Assembly (NCBI RefSeq): GCF_002930615.1
Contig: NZ_PSNX01000005.1
Location: forward strand, 1 to 64,000
Direction: 5' to 3'
Length of the DNA stretch: 64,000 nucleotides
Source of the DNA: Caldimonas caldifontis
GTDB taxonomy: Bacteria; Pseudomonadota; Gammaproteobacteria; Burkholderiales; Burkholderiaceae_C
The position numbers and the translations under genes were made by a program. Under the pieces are notes generated by a model. That model ran no database searches and was not told the origin of the DNA. It saw nothing but the letters and a program-made list of their open reading frames with translations. Within the stretch, counting starts at the first letter, position 1, and every line of letters begins with the position of its first letter. Below are positions 63,095-64,000 of the stretch, in pieces.

Positions 63095-64000
63095 GGCTTG
63101 GTGAGGAAGACGTCCACGCCGGCTTCCTCGGCGCTGCGCAGGTGCTTGTGGGTGGCGCGCGAGGTGAGCATCACCACGGGCAGCGTCTTCCACAGGCGCG
63201 ACTCACGCAGACGGCGGGTGAGCTCCAGCCCGTTGAGGTTGGGCATCTCCAGGTCGGTGAGCACCACGTCGGCCTGGCGTCGGATCAGTGCGTCGAGCGC
63301 GTCGAAGCCGTCGCGGGCGGTGGTGACGTCGTAGCCCGCATCGCCCAGCAACTGGGCCAGCGTCTTGCGCACCGAGATGGCGTCATCCACCACCAGCACG
63401 TGCTTGCGCTCGACCTGCATGCGCCGGCGCAGCCGTTCGGCCGCGGCCAGGCGCACCGGCGAGGCATAGGCCTGCTCCAGCGCTTCGAGGTCGAGCAGGA
63501 AGAGCAGCTTGCCGTCGGCGCGAAAGGCGCCGCCCGCCACGCCGCGCACGCGGCGCAGGTAGCGGCCGATGTCCTGCAGGATGAGCTCGCGCGAGTCGAG
63601 GATGCGGTCCACCTCGAGTGCGATCTCACCGCTGCCCACGCGGGCCAGCACCACGGGTCGGGCTTCGCCGCCCGACTCGCCCGCGGGCAGGCCCAGCCAG
63701 GGGCCGAGCTTCTGGTAGCGGTAGCTCTGTCCGGCGTAGCGGAACACCAGGCCCTGCGGTGTCATGGCCAGCTGGCCCTGACCAGCGGCCAGCGCGAGCA
63801 CGACGCCCTCGCTGGGCAGGGCGTAGGTGTGCCCCGCGACGTCCACCATCAGCGCATGTTGCAGTCCGGTGGTGGCTGGCACGGTCAAGGTGAAACGGCT
63901 GCCCTGGCCGGCCCGGCTGTCGATGTCGATGCGGCCCTTCATGGCGCGCAGGCGATCAGCCACCACATCCAGTCCAACCCCGCGGCCCGAGATCTCGGTG
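63037..64000 (-). CDS. CheA/ChpA-type hybrid chemotaxis kinase, C-terminal part (cut by window edge)
   Basis: About 320 residues visible, open at 64000. From the edge inwards: end of an HATPase domain (EISGRGVGLDVVADRL, G2-like GRGVGLD), the regulatory CheW-like domain (about 60-190; FRYAGQSYRYQKLG, VGSGEIALEVDRILDSREL) and a C-terminal receiver ([60 protein letters not shown]). This CheA-REC layout fits ChpA/PilL, which controls type IV pilus motility, and suits a genome with pilins and pilTU nearby. The His-phosphotransfer domains lie outside. Confidence 0.9.
   Translation of the reverse strand, partial: TEISGRGVGLDVVADRLRAMKGRIDIDSRAGQGSRFTLTVPATTGLQHALMVDVAGHTYALPSEGVVLALAAGQGQLAMTPQGLVFRYAGQSYRYQKLGPWLGLPAGESGGEARPVVLARVGSGEIALEVDRILDSRELILQDIGRYLRRVRGVAGGAFRADGKLLFLLDLEALEQAYASPVRLAAAERLRRRMQVERKHVLVVDDAISVRKTLAQLLGDAGYDVTTARDGFDALDALIRRQADVVLTDLEMPNLNGLELTRRLRESRLWKTLPVVMLTSRATHKHLRSAEEAGVDVFLTKPYEDGELLAEVRRLAFGED

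Overview
The window looks like chromosomal DNA of a high-GC beta-proteobacterium, most likely Burkholderiales near the Ideonella/Leptothrix/Rubrivivax/Comamonadaceae group. This rests on protein wording and gene order (queA-tgt, recG-oxyR-dps, DUF2889-sucC-sucD, pilT-cNMP-pilU, rsmI/yraN/diaA/dolP) and is an inference, not a database result. About 75 protein genes, one tRNA and the edge of one insertion sequence are supported.

Layout. 1-0.08 kb: end of an IS5-like element. 0.15-11.1 kb: housekeeping (queuosine genes queA-tgt, recG, the peroxide regulator oxyR with dps, ubiA, gdhA, DUF2889-sucCD). 11.3-14.9 kb: a TerC membrane protein, then a PP2C phosphatase / FHA protein / metallo-beta-lactamase-fold signalling trio. 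14.9-18.3 kb: small accessory island with a nucleotidyltransferase pair, an Old Yellow Enzyme, a HigBA-like toxin-antitoxin pair whose toxin lacks a normal start codon, and a FitAB-type pair with an extra ribbon-helix-helix gene. 18.5-24.1 kb: two type IV pilins (the first behind a sigma-54 promoter), an EptA/sulfatase-fold membrane enzyme, a PmtA-like methyltransferase and a PglL-type O-oligosaccharyltransferase, together a plausible pilin-modification locus. 24.1-26.2 kb: a TetR regulator with matching operators and a decayed target, then two small unknown genes behind a second sigma-54 promoter. 26.3-39.9 kb: uracil permease, proC, Lrp, yggS, the pilT/pilU motors with a cyclic-nucleotide-binding protein between them, glxR-like dehydrogenase, the dolP-diaA-yraN / rsmI / rlpA envelope cluster, hemerythrin, tRNA-Arg(CCG), cytochrome c. 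39.9-52.1 kb: mostly minus-strand metabolism and transport (yheT, purU, TAXI protein, ilvE, BCCT transporter, radA, thioesterase, Ca/Na antiporter) plus an orphan ParA. 52.2-56.1 kb: an unusual HTH-cupin-methyltransferase fusion overlapping azlC-azlD, then unknown secreted proteins. 56.1-64 kb: alr, lplT, a sensor kinase interrupted at a G9 tract, an EamA transporter and the C-terminal part of a CheA/ChpA-type hybrid kinase.

Connections. Type IV pilus biology recurs: pilins, their probable modification enzymes, retraction ATPases and, at the right edge, a chemotaxis-type hybrid kinase of the kind that controls twitching. Convergent genes are packed extremely tightly: five pairs end in back-to-back stop codons forming TGATCA and two more in TGA-N-TCA.

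Best leads for something new: the HTH-cupin-methyltransferase/AzlCD operon (52.2-55.2 kb), the pilin-modification locus (18.5-24.1 kb), the sigma-54-driven pair of small unknown genes (25.55-26.07 kb) and the possible phase-variable kinase (59.2-62.1 kb).
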